Shown here one piece after another: positions 8,197 through 16,694 of a stretch of 64,000 nucleotides of DNA (the first letter of the stretch is position 1; each line of letters opens with the position of its first letter). The translations under genes and the position numbers were made by a program. This DNA is from Hwanghaeella sp964350445 (GTDB taxonomy: Bacteria; Pseudomonadota; Alphaproteobacteria; UBA8366; Aestuariispiraceae). The notes beneath the pieces were generated by a model that did not search any database, was not told where the DNA came from, and saw nothing but the letters and a program-made list of their open reading frames with translations. The stretch is taken from contig CAYGKA010000022.1 in the NCBI GenBank assembly GCA_964350445.1, forward strand, positions 4,388 to 68,387. Direction: 5' to 3'.

Positions 8197-9174
8197 CTAT
8201 GCGCCCGCGACATGGCGGCGCAGGAAGGCTCCGCCCAGCGCCAGCGCTTCGCGGGAGGCGTCGACCATCCGGCTCATATGCAGGAATCCGTGCAGCACGC
8301 CCTTGAAGAGATGATAGTCGTGCGGAATCCCGGCATCGACGCAAAGTTCGCTCAACGCATCGCTGTCGTCGCGCAGGGGATCGCATTCCACCGGCCCTAT
8401 GAAAAGCGGCGGCATGCCCGCCACGTCGCGCGACAACAGGTTGAGCCGCCAATCCGGCTTGGCCGCACCCGGCGCCATCAAACAGTCGCGGAAGAAGGCG
8501 AGGTTTTCCGGCGACAACCCGTCCTCGGCCCCACCGAAAAGCCGGCGGCTGCGCGAATCCCGCAACCCGTAGGATCCATAATAGAGCAGCCCCGCCTTCA
8601 ACAGGTCCGGCTGTTGTTCCTTGATCGTGTGCAAGGTGCCAAGGCTTAAGGCCGCGCCCGCCGAATCGCCGCCGATCGCCAGTCGATCCGTATCCAGGCC
8701 AAGGGTCGCGCCGTTTTCCGCCAGCCATTGAACGGCAACGACCGCATCCTCGTTCGCGCTGGGAAACGGCGCTTCGGGCGCAAGGCGGTAGTCCACCCCG
8801 ACGACCGCCATGCCGCTATCGGCCGCCAACTGACGCATGATCCGGTCATGAGTATCGAGATTGCCGAGCACCCAGCCGCCGCCATGCAGAAAGATCAACG
8901 CCGGCAGGGGCCGGTCATCCACCGGGTAGTGTATGCGCAAGGGAAGGTCGCCGCCCGGCCCGTCGATGGTAAGGTCGACGCGGTCGGCCATGGCCGGCCC
9001 GCCCTCGTTCCAGAAGGCGCGGTTGGCGTTGTACAGCCTGCGCTGGCCGACGACGTCATCCGCCGCCGGCGCGCCGCCATGCGCCGCCGCGACGTCAGCG
9101 GCAAGCCGCGCTTCCTCAGCCAAGGCGTCCTTCAATTGGGACGAAAGTCTGGATGTAATATCTACCCGTGCCAT
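8197..9174 (-). CDS. Alpha/beta hydrolase (hormone-sensitive lipase family esterase)
   Basis: Carboxylesterase of the HSL/BFAE family (325 aa). It has the oxyanion motif HGGGW (residues 97-101), nucleophile Ser171 in GDSAGA, and the later Asp (ECDPLRDD) and His (LHGFLH) completing the triad. The family hydrolyses short-chain acyl esters in the cytosol. An open frame extends to a TTG at 9219, but the ATG at 9174 precedes the alignable helical cap. It lies 220 bases upstream of acs on the same strand. The natural substrate cannot be inferred. Confidence 0.9.
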   Translation of the reverse strand: MARVDITSRLSSQLKDALAEEARLAADVAAAHGGAPAADDVVGQRRLYNANRAFWNEGGPAMADRVDLTIDGPGGDLPLRIHYPVDDRPLPALIFLHGGGWVLGNLDTHDRIMRQLAADSGMAVVGVDYRLAPEAPFPSANEDAVVAVQWLAENGATLGLDTDRLAIGGDSAGAALSLGTLHTIKEQQPDLLKAGLLYYGSYGLRDSRSRRLFGGAEDGLSPENLAFFRDCLMAPGAAKPDWRLNLLSRDVAGMPPLFIGPVECDPLRDDSDALSELCVDAGIPHDYHLFKGVLHGFLHMSRMVDASREALALGGAFLRRHVAGA

Positions 9175-9298
9175 GGCCGGACTTTGGCATGACCCGTTTC
9201 CCAGGAAAATAGCAAACAACGCTGCGGGATGAGAAAACCGGCCACCCTTTCGAGCAGCCGGTCTTGGATAGTCAATGCCGTGACAAGGCGGTGATGCG

Positions 9299-9862
9299 TT
9301 ATTCCGCGGCCGCCGCGTGTTCGATGATTTCGCCCCGGCCCGGATAGTCCTTGGCGACGACGAAATCGATTGCCTTCACGATGTCCCCGAAAGCGGGGCG
9401 GGCGAAGGGCATGGTCTGAACCGTGCCGAAATACAGCTCGCCATTCGGGCGGACGAGGTAAAGCGCCGGTTCGGAGAACATTGCCGGCTCCTCGATCCCG
9501 ACGGAGGTTTTGCCGCGGCCGGCGGAGATGAAGAGGCCCCATTCCCGTGCGGTATCCAGGCTGATCCCGTAGCCAAGGCGCAGGTTCGGCAGGTTCCATT
9601 TCTGCTTGGCTTCGGTGGCGCGCTCCTCATCGTCGGAACTCAACACGATGACGTTCACGCCTTTCTCGGCGAGGGCATCGAGCCTGTTGTGCAGATCGCC
9701 GAGGTAGTTGGCGCAGATCGGGCAATGCAGGCCGCGATAGAAAACCACCATGGTGAAGTTTTCCGGACTTTCATCGGCCAAGGTGAAGCTGCCCCCGCCG
9801 ACCAAGGGGACTTCAAGCGCGGGGACCTGTTGGCGCGGATAAAGAATGGCGTGCTGGGACAT
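9299..9862 (-). CDS. Peroxiredoxin-like protein (AhpC/TSA family)
   Basis: Thioredoxin-fold thiol protein of 187 aa with Cys47-Pro-Ile-Cys50 in RGLHCPIC, the position of the peroxidatic cysteine in the peroxiredoxin-like AhpC/TSA branch. It probably reduces peroxides or acts as a thiol oxidoreductase in the cytosol. The start is supported by AGGAGAG 5 bases before the ATG. A GAAC-N4-GTTC dyad lies 79 bases upstream. The neighbouring esterase gene follows on the same strand after 124 bases. Confidence 0.9.
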   Translation of the reverse strand: MSQHAILYPRQQVPALEVPLVGGGSFTLADESPENFTMVVFYRGLHCPICANYLGDLHNRLDALAEKGVNVIVLSSDDEERATEAKQKWNLPNLRLGYGISLDTAREWGLFISAGRGKTSVGIEEPAMFSEPALYLVRPNGELYFGTVQTMPFARPAFGDIVKAIDFVVAKDYPGRGEIIEHAAAAE

Positions 9863-9940
9863 GATCTCTCCTAGTTTAGAGGCGGCGCCCGAATTGAAAC
9901 GGGCCCGTCCGCCTGTCGATTGACGTTGGGCCCCAATCTA

Positions 9941-9952
9941 GAACGATTGTTC
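9941..9952 (-). promoter_or_regulatory. Inverted repeat GAAC-GATT-GTTC upstream of the peroxiredoxin gene
   Basis: A small perfect dyad in the region where the promoter of the leftward peroxiredoxin gene should lie, next to a TAGATT that could act as a -10. It may be an operator; the regulator is unknown. Confidence 0.3.
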
Positions 9953-10010
9953 CAAAAACCAAATCACGCCCGCGTGACGGGAACCGCGCACCGCCGCTTT
10001 GATCGTATCT

Positions 10011-10433
10011 TTATGACGGGTCTGTCGCGCCCATCTTGCAGATCAGTTTCCATGACGCCGGATCGATCGGCATCACCGACAGCCGGGACTGCTTGATCAG
10101 CGAGAGTTCTGCCAGTTTCGGTTCGGCCTTGATGTCGGCCAGCGTGACCGGTTTTTCGAAGGGCTTCACCGCCATGACGGTGACCATGCCGAACCGTCCT
10201 TTCGCATCGGTCGGGTCGGGATGGTATTCCTCGATCACCTCGACGATGCCGACGATCTGCTTTTCGTTCACCGAATGATAGAAGAAGCAGCGGTCGCCGA
10301 TCTTCATCGCCTTCATGTTGTTGGAGGCCTGATAGTTCCGGACCCCGTCCCAGCCTTCGCCCGTCTTGCCTTTCTTGACCTGATCGTCCCAGGACCATGT
10401 GCCGGGTTCGGATTTAATCAGCCAATAGTTCAC
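10011..10433 (-). CDS. EVE domain protein
   Basis: Single EVE (PUA-like) domain of 140 aa, the fold found in thymocyte nuclear protein 1 and readers of modified bases. The N-terminus NYWLIKSEP and the GVRNYQA block are diagnostic. It starts with GTG at 10433, chosen because GGAGGAG lies 7 bases upstream and because it begins exactly at the domain. The gene follows the MFS carrier with a 52-base gap and may share its transcript. No restriction or defence gene is nearby, so the common housekeeping form seen across Proteobacteria is likely. The ligand is unknown. Confidence 0.92.
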   Translation of the reverse strand: MNYWLIKSEPGTWSWDDQVKKGKTGEGWDGVRNYQASNNMKAMKIGDRCFFYHSVNEKQIVGIVEVIEEYHPDPTDAKGRFGMVTVMAVKPFEKPVTLADIKAEPKLAELSLIKQSRLSVMPIDPASWKLICKMGATDPS

Positions 10434-10485
10434 AGACGCCTCCTCCAAAAAAGTGCATGTATTCGACCTGCTATCAGGCCGCCGG

Positions 10486-11757
10486 TCAGCGGGCGTTATC
10501 CAACGCCGGGCGGCCCGCTGCAAGATAGAGCCGCGCCGCCAAGGTGCAAAGCGCGATGCCCAAGGCGGCGTAGCCCACCAGCATCCACCCGACCGTGCCG
10601 AGGGACAGTCCCATGTCGAACAGGACGCCCATCGCGACCGGCGAGGCGGCGCTGGAAAACACCATCAGCGCGGTCGCCAGGGCCCGGATCGCGCCCAGAT
10701 GCCGTCTGCCATAGACCTCCGGCCAAAAGGCGCTGATCAAGGTATGGGTGATCCCGGTCCCCGCGCCGGTCAGCATCATGTAGGGAATCAGCAACACCGG
10801 ATCGTTGCCCGAAATCAGCACCACGACAGCCAGCATCTGCGGCCAGAGGAACCAGGGCAGCAGCCGCGCCGCGCCGAACCGGTCGATGGCGATTCCCGCC
10901 AACAGCGATGCGGCGACGGTGGTCACCGCGTAGACGGGATAGGACGCCGCCAACGCGGTTTTAGACCAGCCTTGGATATCGACGATGATCAGGATCTGAT
11001 GAAAGAAAAGGCCGGTGAAAATGAAGGACGGCGCCAACAGACCCGGCAGGACGAGGTACAGACGAGGATCTCGGATCACTTCCGCCCGCGTCCATGACCT
11101 TTCGGCAATGGTCCGGCCCGCAGCCGCGTCGCGCTCCGCCGTCTCCAGCCGGTCAAGATAGGCGCCGTGCCGTGCCTTCTGATCCCCCAGCAACAGCAGG
11201 GCGAGGGGCACGACCAACAGTGCCAGAACGCCCGCGATACCGGCCCAGCTTTCCCGCCAGCCGACAACCGCAACCGTCGCCACGACGGCAAGCGGCAGCA
11301 GCGCTTCGCCGAGCGGATAGCCCAATGCGGCGATGCTCAGCGCCTTGCCGCGGCCGATGTCGAAATACCGCCCCATGGCCGTCATCGCCGTGTGACCGGG
11401 CAGGCCCTGGCCGCACTGACGCAGCAGAAAGACGATGAATACCAGAAGGGCGACGGATTGCGTCACGCTCATCAGCACCGCGGCCAAGCCCAGGCCCGCG
11501 AACACAACGACAATGTAGAGCCGAAGGTCGATCCGGTCGATCAGCTGCCCCGTCCACAGCAGCAGGAAGGCGCTGGCCAGGGTGCCCATGGAATAGACCG
11601 CGCCGAACTCGCCGTCGCTCAACCCGAACTCGGCCCGGATTTCAGCCGAGAACAGCGAAATGAAGAATGTTTGCCCGAAGCTGGAGGCCAAGCAGAGCAA
11701 CGCCCCGAAGCCGAGCATGCGCGCATTGGCCCAGATGAACCCGAAATATCCAACCAT
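10486..11757 (-). CDS. MFS transporter
   Basis: Major facilitator superfamily carrier of 423 aa with about 12 predicted membrane helices, split 6+6 by a charged central loop (about residues 190-225, Arg/Asp/Glu rich). Resembles the oxalate/formate or nitrate-sugar type clades of uncharacterised MFS proteins; no substrate-defining motif is visible. It follows the DksA-like gene on the same strand after 76 bases and precedes the EVE gene. The start region has only a weak ribosome site. Confidence 0.88.
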   Translation of the reverse strand: MVGYFGFIWANARMLGFGALLCLASSFGQTFFISLFSAEIRAEFGLSDGEFGAVYSMGTLASAFLLLWTGQLIDRIDLRLYIVVVFAGLGLAAVLMSVTQSVALLVFIVFLLRQCGQGLPGHTAMTAMGRYFDIGRGKALSIAALGYPLGEALLPLAVVATVAVVGWRESWAGIAGVLALLVVPLALLLLGDQKARHGAYLDRLETAERDAAAGRTIAERSWTRAEVIRDPRLYLVLPGLLAPSFIFTGLFFHQILIIVDIQGWSKTALAASYPVYAVTTVAASLLAGIAIDRFGAARLLPWFLWPQMLAVVVLISGNDPVLLIPYMMLTGAGTGITHTLISAFWPEVYGRRHLGAIRALATALMVFSSAASPVAMGVLFDMGLSLGTVGWMLVGYAALGIALCTLAARLYLAAGRPALDNAR

Positions 11758-11833
11758 GTGATTTCTGAACCGGATCGAGTGAATGAACGCGCGTCAGCTG
11801 CACGCGTGGCTGATGAGGGTGGTTGCTTGGCGT

Positions 11834-12196
11834 CTATCCGCCACCCGCACAATCGACGCAGGTCGGCACCGCCGGGTCAAGCCGAAGGCGCTTTTCCGCG
11901 ATCGGTTCGCCACAGGCAATGCAATATCCAAAGTCGCCGGTTTCGACCCGGCGCAAGGCCGCCTCGACACGGCCGAGTTCCGATTCGCGCCGCCGGTCCT
12001 GTTCCTGCGCCATTGCCTGCCCCTGCAGCGCATCCATGCGGCTCAATCGGCCGACCGATTGCTGATCCAGTTCGACGACGGCCCGCGCACCCTCGCTCTG
12101 AGCACGCAAAGCCGTCAGTTCCGTCCGTCTGGCGAGCAGGAGTTCCTTGAAATCGGCTGGATCCATGTCTTCGGTCACCGGTTGCCCCTCACTCAT
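11834..12196 (-). CDS. TraR/DksA family zinc-finger protein
   Basis: A 120-aa DksA-like protein with an N-terminal helical hairpin (about residues 12-88) and a C-terminal zinc finger with Cys92, Cys95, Cys113 and Cys116 in a C-x2-C-x17-C-x2-C pattern. DksA-type proteins enter the RNA polymerase secondary channel and tune the stringent response. This one is shorter than canonical DksA and lacks an obvious DxxDxA coiled-coil tip, so it may be a paralogue with a modified role. No ribosome site precedes the ATG; a TTGCATTGCAA palindrome sits only 11 bases upstream. Divergent from the 85-aa gene. Confidence 0.9.
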   Translation of the reverse strand: MSEGQPVTEDMDPADFKELLLARRTELTALRAQSEGARAVVELDQQSVGRLSRMDALQGQAMAQEQDRRRESELGRVEAALRRVETGDFGYCIACGEPIAEKRLRLDPAVPTCVDCAGGG

Positions 12197-12205
12197 CCAA
12201 AAAAT

Positions 12206-12257
12206 TGTTGCATTGCAAAATAACTGTTGAATTAGTCATACGAATTAGACATATAAC
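12206..12257 (+). promoter_or_regulatory. Palindrome TGTTGCATTGCAA and promoter of the 85-aa gene
   Basis: TTGCATTGCAA (12208-12218) is a perfect 11-bp palindrome. Beside it lies a promoter-like pair: -35 TTGAAT (12227-12232) and -10 CATATA or TATAAC (12250-12257), with a spacing of 17 or 19. The same 13 bases recur at the SulP promoter (43730-43742), which suggests a shared regulator. The TGC-N3-GCA form resembles sites reported for PhaR-type regulators of alphaproteobacteria; this link is inference. Confidence 0.45.
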
Positions 12258-12345
12258 TTTTTGTGCGGCGCAAAATTATTGGTAAGAAAGCCGCATTGGG
12301 AGGAAGACACGCTAACGCGACTTCGATTGAGAAGGAGGTCTTCCA

Positions 12346-12603
12346 ATGTCTGAGTTCACCAAATATCCCCTATCCAAGCAACTTCCCGAACAACCCAATC
12401 CCGAAGCGGTCGATCCGTCTCCCTACAGGAACGATCTGTCGATGGACGACATCGCTTTCCATGTCCAACGCGGCAAGCAGCTTCATTCAAAAGCGATCCG
12501 CGGGGCGCTGTTCGCCGGTTTCTGCTCCGTCGGCAAAGCGGCTGACCGCGCTGTAACCGCGATCGGCCATGTCTTTCGCAAGGAAGGGCATTCGCCGTCC
12601 TGA
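12346..12603 (+). CDS. Small conserved-looking protein, 85 aa
   Basis: No family recognised. The start is unusually well supported: a full AAGGAGGT ribosome site lies 7 bases before the ATG, and an AT-rich promoter lies upstream. The first 35 residues are polar and Pro-rich. An amphipathic or weakly hydrophobic helix follows (about residues 36-75), with a short SKAIRGALFAG core. The length, strong expression signals and the organisation resemble small stress- or surface-linked proteins of alphaproteobacteria. It is convergent with the downstream MFS gene. Confidence 0.7.
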   Translation: MSEFTKYPLSKQLPEQPNPEAVDPSPYRNDLSMDDIAFHVQRGKQLHSKAIRGALFAGFCSVGKAADRAVTAIGHVFRKEGHSPS

Positions 12604-12664
12604 CGAAGTCCCGGCGGGTCTGAACAACCAGCTCTGATACGGATGCCGCCCCGGACGGCTTGCC

Positions 12665-14002
12665 CTATGGCTTGCCGTCCGTCAGGGAGGGTGCCGGGAT
12701 GTCGGTGCCTTCCGAGTCGCCCGGCAGATCGTCCGTCGGCTCCGTCGCCGGTTCTTCGGCGGTAAGCGCGTCTTCGGGATGTTCGATTTCGGGACTCATG
12801 GCTGCGGCAACGGATGTCGTGCGCGGCAGGGCGACGAAATGGCTCTGTTCCTCCATCGGCAGCGCCGGCCGCCGCGTCATCCGCCAAAAGGCGAAGGCCA
12901 CCATCAGGATGTGAATGCCGGCGATGGTGGTGTAGAAGCCGTTCGGGCCAAAGACCTCCATCGCAGCCGCCCCGATATTCGGGCCCAGCATCGCCCCCAA
13001 ACCGTTCGTCATGACCAGCGCGCTGCTTGCGGCCACCATCTGCTTGGGATTGAGGTAGTCGTTCGTATGCGCGATGGCGAGCGAATAGATCGGGAACGTC
13101 AAGCCGCCAGCTATCCCGACAACGATAAAGACAAGCAGCCGATTTTCGCCGCCCAGTGTCGCCCCGAACGCCCCGATCGCCACGGCCGCGCCCGCGGTGA
13201 TCGCGATCACGGTCCGGCGGTCCATGATGTCGGACATCTTGCCGATCGGCCAAGTGAACACGAACCCGCCGATGAAGATCGCGCTCATGAAAATCGAAAC
13301 CTCGGCAACCGAAAGACCCTGTTGATACGCATAGGAGGGGCCCATCCCGACCATCACCCCGGCGCTGGTCCCGACCAGGAACATGGAGACCACGCCGAGC
13401 GGAGAAGCCTTGTAGAGACGGATCGGCCCCATCGTTTCGGGCGCTTCGAATTCCGGCACCCGCGCCGCCGAAACGAGGACCGGCACGACGGATAGCGAAA
13501 TGAGAACGGAAACAATGGTGAAGAGCTGGAAGTCCGCGGGGCTGTAGAGGTTCAGCAGATACTGCCCGCCGGCCAGGCCGAGCAGCGAGATGATCATGTA
13601 GATCGACAGCAACTGGCCGCGCGTTTCGTTGGTCGCCCGGTCGTTCAGCCAGCTTTCGCAGATGATGTAGAGGCCCGCATAGCAAAGCCCCGTCAGCACC
13701 CGAATGAGGAACCAGGCGATCGGGTCGACGAAAATCGGGTAGACCAGCACGCCGAACGAGGCGAGAGACGCCAAGGCCCCGAAAACCCGGACATGGCCCA
13801 CCCGCGCGACCAGCCGGGGCACGATCAACGAGCCCAGGAAGAAGCCGACGAAATAGCCGGCCATGACGAAACCGATGACCGACGTATTGAAGACTTCGAA
13901 CTGAGCGCGCACCGCGACCAGCGATCCCTGCAGACCGTTGCCCACCATGATGAAGGCCAGGCCGAGGAACAACGCCCAGGCCGACTTGATGGCTTCGAAC
14001 AT
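12665..14002 (-). CDS. MFS transporter (YcaD-like)
   Basis: Major facilitator of 445 aa with about 12 membrane helices in the first 385 residues. A cytoplasmic acidic Pro/Thr/Glu-rich tail of about 60 residues follows. The first helix (ALFLGLAFIMVGNGLQGSL) and the CYAGLYIICESWLND block after helix 4 are typical of the YcaD/UMF-like branch. The substrate is unknown. Divergent from rpe, with a 285-base region between them that contains no further gene. Confidence 0.88.
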   Translation of the reverse strand: MFEAIKSAWALFLGLAFIMVGNGLQGSLVAVRAQFEVFNTSVIGFVMAGYFVGFFLGSLIVPRLVARVGHVRVFGALASLASFGVLVYPIFVDPIAWFLIRVLTGLCYAGLYIICESWLNDRATNETRGQLLSIYMIISLLGLAGGQYLLNLYSPADFQLFTIVSVLISLSVVPVLVSAARVPEFEAPETMGPIRLYKASPLGVVSMFLVGTSAGVMVGMGPSYAYQQGLSVAEVSIFMSAIFIGGFVFTWPIGKMSDIMDRRTVIAITAGAAVAIGAFGATLGGENRLLVFIVVGIAGGLTFPIYSLAIAHTNDYLNPKQMVAASSALVMTNGLGAMLGPNIGAAAMEVFGPNGFYTTIAGIHILMVAFAFWRMTRRPALPMEEQSHFVALPRTTSVAAAMSPEIEHPEDALTAEEPATEPTDDLPGDSEGTDIPAPSLTDGKP

Positions 14003-14287
14003 GCCGTGTTCCTCTCTTGTCAGCCGCCCGGTGGTTTCTTGGGTGCGCCTGGTTGCCGACCTGATTCAATATGCCGGATTGTTTGCGCCAGATCGCCTGC
14101 CTGAGACTATCGCAGCGACGACTGCCTGCAATACCGCCGCGACGGATGACGGAAGGCGATTCGCGAAAGCACGCAAACCCGCTCCGCCGCGCCGCCCACC
14201 GGCAGTGTCAAAAGGTTGAAAAATCTATTTTTTTGCACGCCGGATCACCCGCTTGCACCGGATAAGGCAAAGGACTACCTAACAGCC

Positions 14288-14986
14288 ATGCTGACCGATA
14301 CACACACCCTGCCTTCCGCCGCATCGCGCCCGATCCGCATTGCGCCAAGCATCCTGTCCGCGGATTTCGCAAAGCTGGGCGAGGAAATACGCGCCATCGA
14401 CGACGCCGGCGCGGACTTCATCCATGTCGATGTCATGGACGGGCATTTCGTGCCCAACGTGACCATCGGGCCGCCCGTCGTGAAAGCCCTGCGCCCCCAT
14501 ACGGCGAAGATTTTCGACGTCCATCTGATGATTTCACCGGTCGATCCGTTCCTGGAAGCCTTCGCCGATGCGGGCGCCGACATCATCACCGTTCATCCCG
14601 AGGCAGGCCCACATATTCACCGGACCCTGCAGGAGATCCGGCGGCTTGGGAAAAAGGCCGGGATATCGTTGAACCCGGGAACACCGGCGAAGATGATCGA
14701 CTACCTTTACGACATGGTTGATCTGATTCTGATCATGACGGTCAATCCGGGCTTCGGCGGGCAATCCTTCATCGAGAGTCAATTGCCGAAGATAGAAGCC
14801 GTTCGGAAGCGTATCGACAAGGAAGGCCTCGACATTCACTTGGAAGTGGACGGCGGCATCAATCCGGAAACCGCCCGTCGCGCGATCGACGCCGGGGCGG
14901 ACGTCCTCGTCGCCGGGACGGCAACCTTCAAGGGCGGCCCCGCCGCCTATGCCGAAAACATCCGAAAGCTGCGTGGGGATGTCTGA
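14288..14986 (+). CDS. rpe: Ribulose-phosphate 3-epimerase
   Basis: Interconverts ribulose 5-phosphate and xylulose 5-phosphate in the pentose phosphate and Calvin cycles. It is a 232-aa TIM barrel. Visible active-site blocks are IHVDVMDGHFVPN (metal-binding His and catalytic Asp), HLMI, MTVNPGFGGQ and EVDGGI (second catalytic Asp). The ATG at 14288 is chosen over an upstream TTG at 14216 because it precedes the RIAPSILSADF start of the domain. Translationally coupled to the next gene through an 8-base overlap (ATGTCTGA). Confidence 0.96.
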   Translation: MLTDTHTLPSAASRPIRIAPSILSADFAKLGEEIRAIDDAGADFIHVDVMDGHFVPNVTIGPPVVKALRPHTAKIFDVHLMISPVDPFLEAFADAGADIITVHPEAGPHIHRTLQEIRRLGKKAGISLNPGTPAKMIDYLYDMVDLILIMTVNPGFGGQSFIESQLPKIEAVRKRIDKEGLDIHLEVDGGINPETARRAIDAGADVLVAGTATFKGGPAAYAENIRKLRGDV

Positions 14987-16688
14987 CCGGGTGGACGATC
15001 TACCGGGATTGGGCCACCGGCGGGCGGAGAGTGCTCCCCCCAACGCCCCCGACAGACTTTGGGCGGGTTTGATATTCCGCCTCGCTCGGATGGGCCGCAC
15101 CTTGCCGGGTTACGGCGCGACGCTGGGCGACAGCGACCCGGGCGCCCTTCTGTTCCTGAACAAGTCACCATGGCGCGGCGATGCCCGGATCGGATCCACC
15201 ATCCTGGGCGGTGTCTTTCCGCTGGCCGGCCAGACGGTGCGCCGGAATACGGATATCTGGTCCGAAGTCGGCGTTCGGGCATCCTGGCATTCGGCGCTTC
15301 ACGGTTTCGCCTGGCTTGGCGAATTGGCCGCCGTCGGGGACGAGGCCGCGCGCCGCAAGGGCATCGGCCTGATCATGGATTGGATCGACCACAATCACGA
15401 TTGGACGCCGCTTGCCTGGCATGCCCCGGTGCTGGGAACGCGGATCGCCGCCTGGCTTGCCTATTATGACTTCTTCTTCGGAACCGCCGACGAAATGGTT
15501 CAGCGCCGCGTGCGGAAAAGCCTTGCCCGCCAGGCCGTGCATCTGAGCCGCATGGCGACCCATGAATGCGATGGGGCTGACCGGATTCGCGCGCTTGTCG
15601 GCACCGTTCACGCCGCGATCTGTCTGCGCAAGCAACGGCGGCGCCTGGATGGTGCCCTGCGGACCCTTACCGGAGAACTGGACCGTCAGGTCCTGCCCGA
15701 TGGCGGTCATGTCGAGCGGAACCCCTCCATTCTGGTGGAAGTCCTGCGTCAGACAGCCGAGGTGAAGAGATGCCTGACCCAGGCTCAGTTGGAGGTTCCG
15801 GCGGGGCTGCAGACGGCGGTCGACCGGATGGCCCCGATGGTGCGGTTTCTGCGCCACGGCGATGGCGGCCTCGCGCTTTTCAACGGCAGTGTTGAAGGCG
15901 ACCCATCGGAAGTGGACCGTGTTCTGCAACTGGCGGAAAGCACCGGACGGGCTTTCAGCTCTGCCCCCTATGCCGGATTCGAACGGCTTGAGGCCGGCCG
16001 CAGCCTGGTCCTCGTCGATGCGGGCGATCCGCCGCACGCGGGATGGGACGGCCATGCTCATGCGGGCGCGCTGTCCTTCGAGTTCAGCGCCGGGAAAGAG
16101 CGGTTGATCGTGAATTGCGGCGCGACCGTTCATGACGACGACGCTTGGCGGGACGCCCAAAGATCCACCCCCGCGCATTCAACGCTTTCCCTGTCCCTGA
16201 CCAATTCCAGCGCGTTGACCGAAACCGGTTTCGGCGACCGGCGCGCCCATGTGGCCGCCGAGCGCAAGGACGCGGAAGGCTGCGGTTTGGTCGAGATGCA
16301 GCATGACGGATTTGTCCGGCCCCTCGGCTTCAAGCATTTCCGGCGGATCTTCCTGAACCAGGACGGCACCGACCTGCGCGGTGAAGACCGCCTTATTCCC
16401 GCCGATCCGAACCAACCGGTCGCGCCGCGCCGGTTCGAGGTGCGTTTTCATCTGCACCCGGCGGTGCAGGCATCGCTGCTGGCAAATCACGAGGCTGCCC
16501 TGCTGCGGCTGCCGAGCGGCGCGGGTTGGCGCTTCCGGTCCGGGGGCGCGGCGATCCGCCTGGAGGACAGCATTTACATGGGCCGACGGGGCGACGCCCG
16601 CCGGTCTCAGCAACTGGTTCTGACCGGTGAAACCAGTGAGGACGTCCGCATCGTCAAATGGGCGGTCCGCCGGGAAGCCTCGAAGTAA
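14979..16688 (+). CDS. Heparinase II/III family protein
   Basis: Polysaccharide-lyase-fold protein of 569 aa with an N-terminal alpha/alpha toroid (about residues 40-300) and a C-terminal beta-sandwich of the heparinase II/III type, with HAGWDGHAHAGALSFEF near residue 350. No signal peptide is visible, so it is probably cytosolic. In many alphaproteobacteria a homologue sits between rsmB or rpe and purH. Here it follows rpe with an overlapping ATG, but purH lies 7 kb further on. The substrate is unproven; a peptidoglycan or cell-surface glycan role is possible. An in-frame ATG exists at 14949. Confidence 0.9.
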   Translation: MSDRVDDLPGLGHRRAESAPPNAPDRLWAGLIFRLARMGRTLPGYGATLGDSDPGALLFLNKSPWRGDARIGSTILGGVFPLAGQTVRRNTDIWSEVGVRASWHSALHGFAWLGELAAVGDEAARRKGIGLIMDWIDHNHDWTPLAWHAPVLGTRIAAWLAYYDFFFGTADEMVQRRVRKSLARQAVHLSRMATHECDGADRIRALVGTVHAAICLRKQRRRLDGALRTLTGELDRQVLPDGGHVERNPSILVEVLRQTAEVKRCLTQAQLEVPAGLQTAVDRMAPMVRFLRHGDGGLALFNGSVEGDPSEVDRVLQLAESTGRAFSSAPYAGFERLEAGRSLVLVDAGDPPHAGWDGHAHAGALSFEFSAGKERLIVNCGATVHDDDAWRDAQRSTPAHSTLSLSLTNSSALTETGFGDRRAHVAAERKDAEGCGLVEMQHDGFVRPLGFKHFRRIFLNQDGTDLRGEDRLIPADPNQPVAPRRFEVRFHLHPAVQASLLANHEAALLRLPSGAGWRFRSGGAAIRLEDSIYMGRRGDARRSQQLVLTGETSEDVRIVKWAVRREASK

Positions 16689-16694
16689 GGCCTG

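Noticed and set aside
10453..12150. Long open frames on the plus strand opposite the MFS and DksA-like genes
   Set aside because: They are rich in Arg, Gln, Pro and His with no membrane or domain pattern, as expected for the reverse of GC-rich genes, while the minus-strand frames carry clear family motifs.
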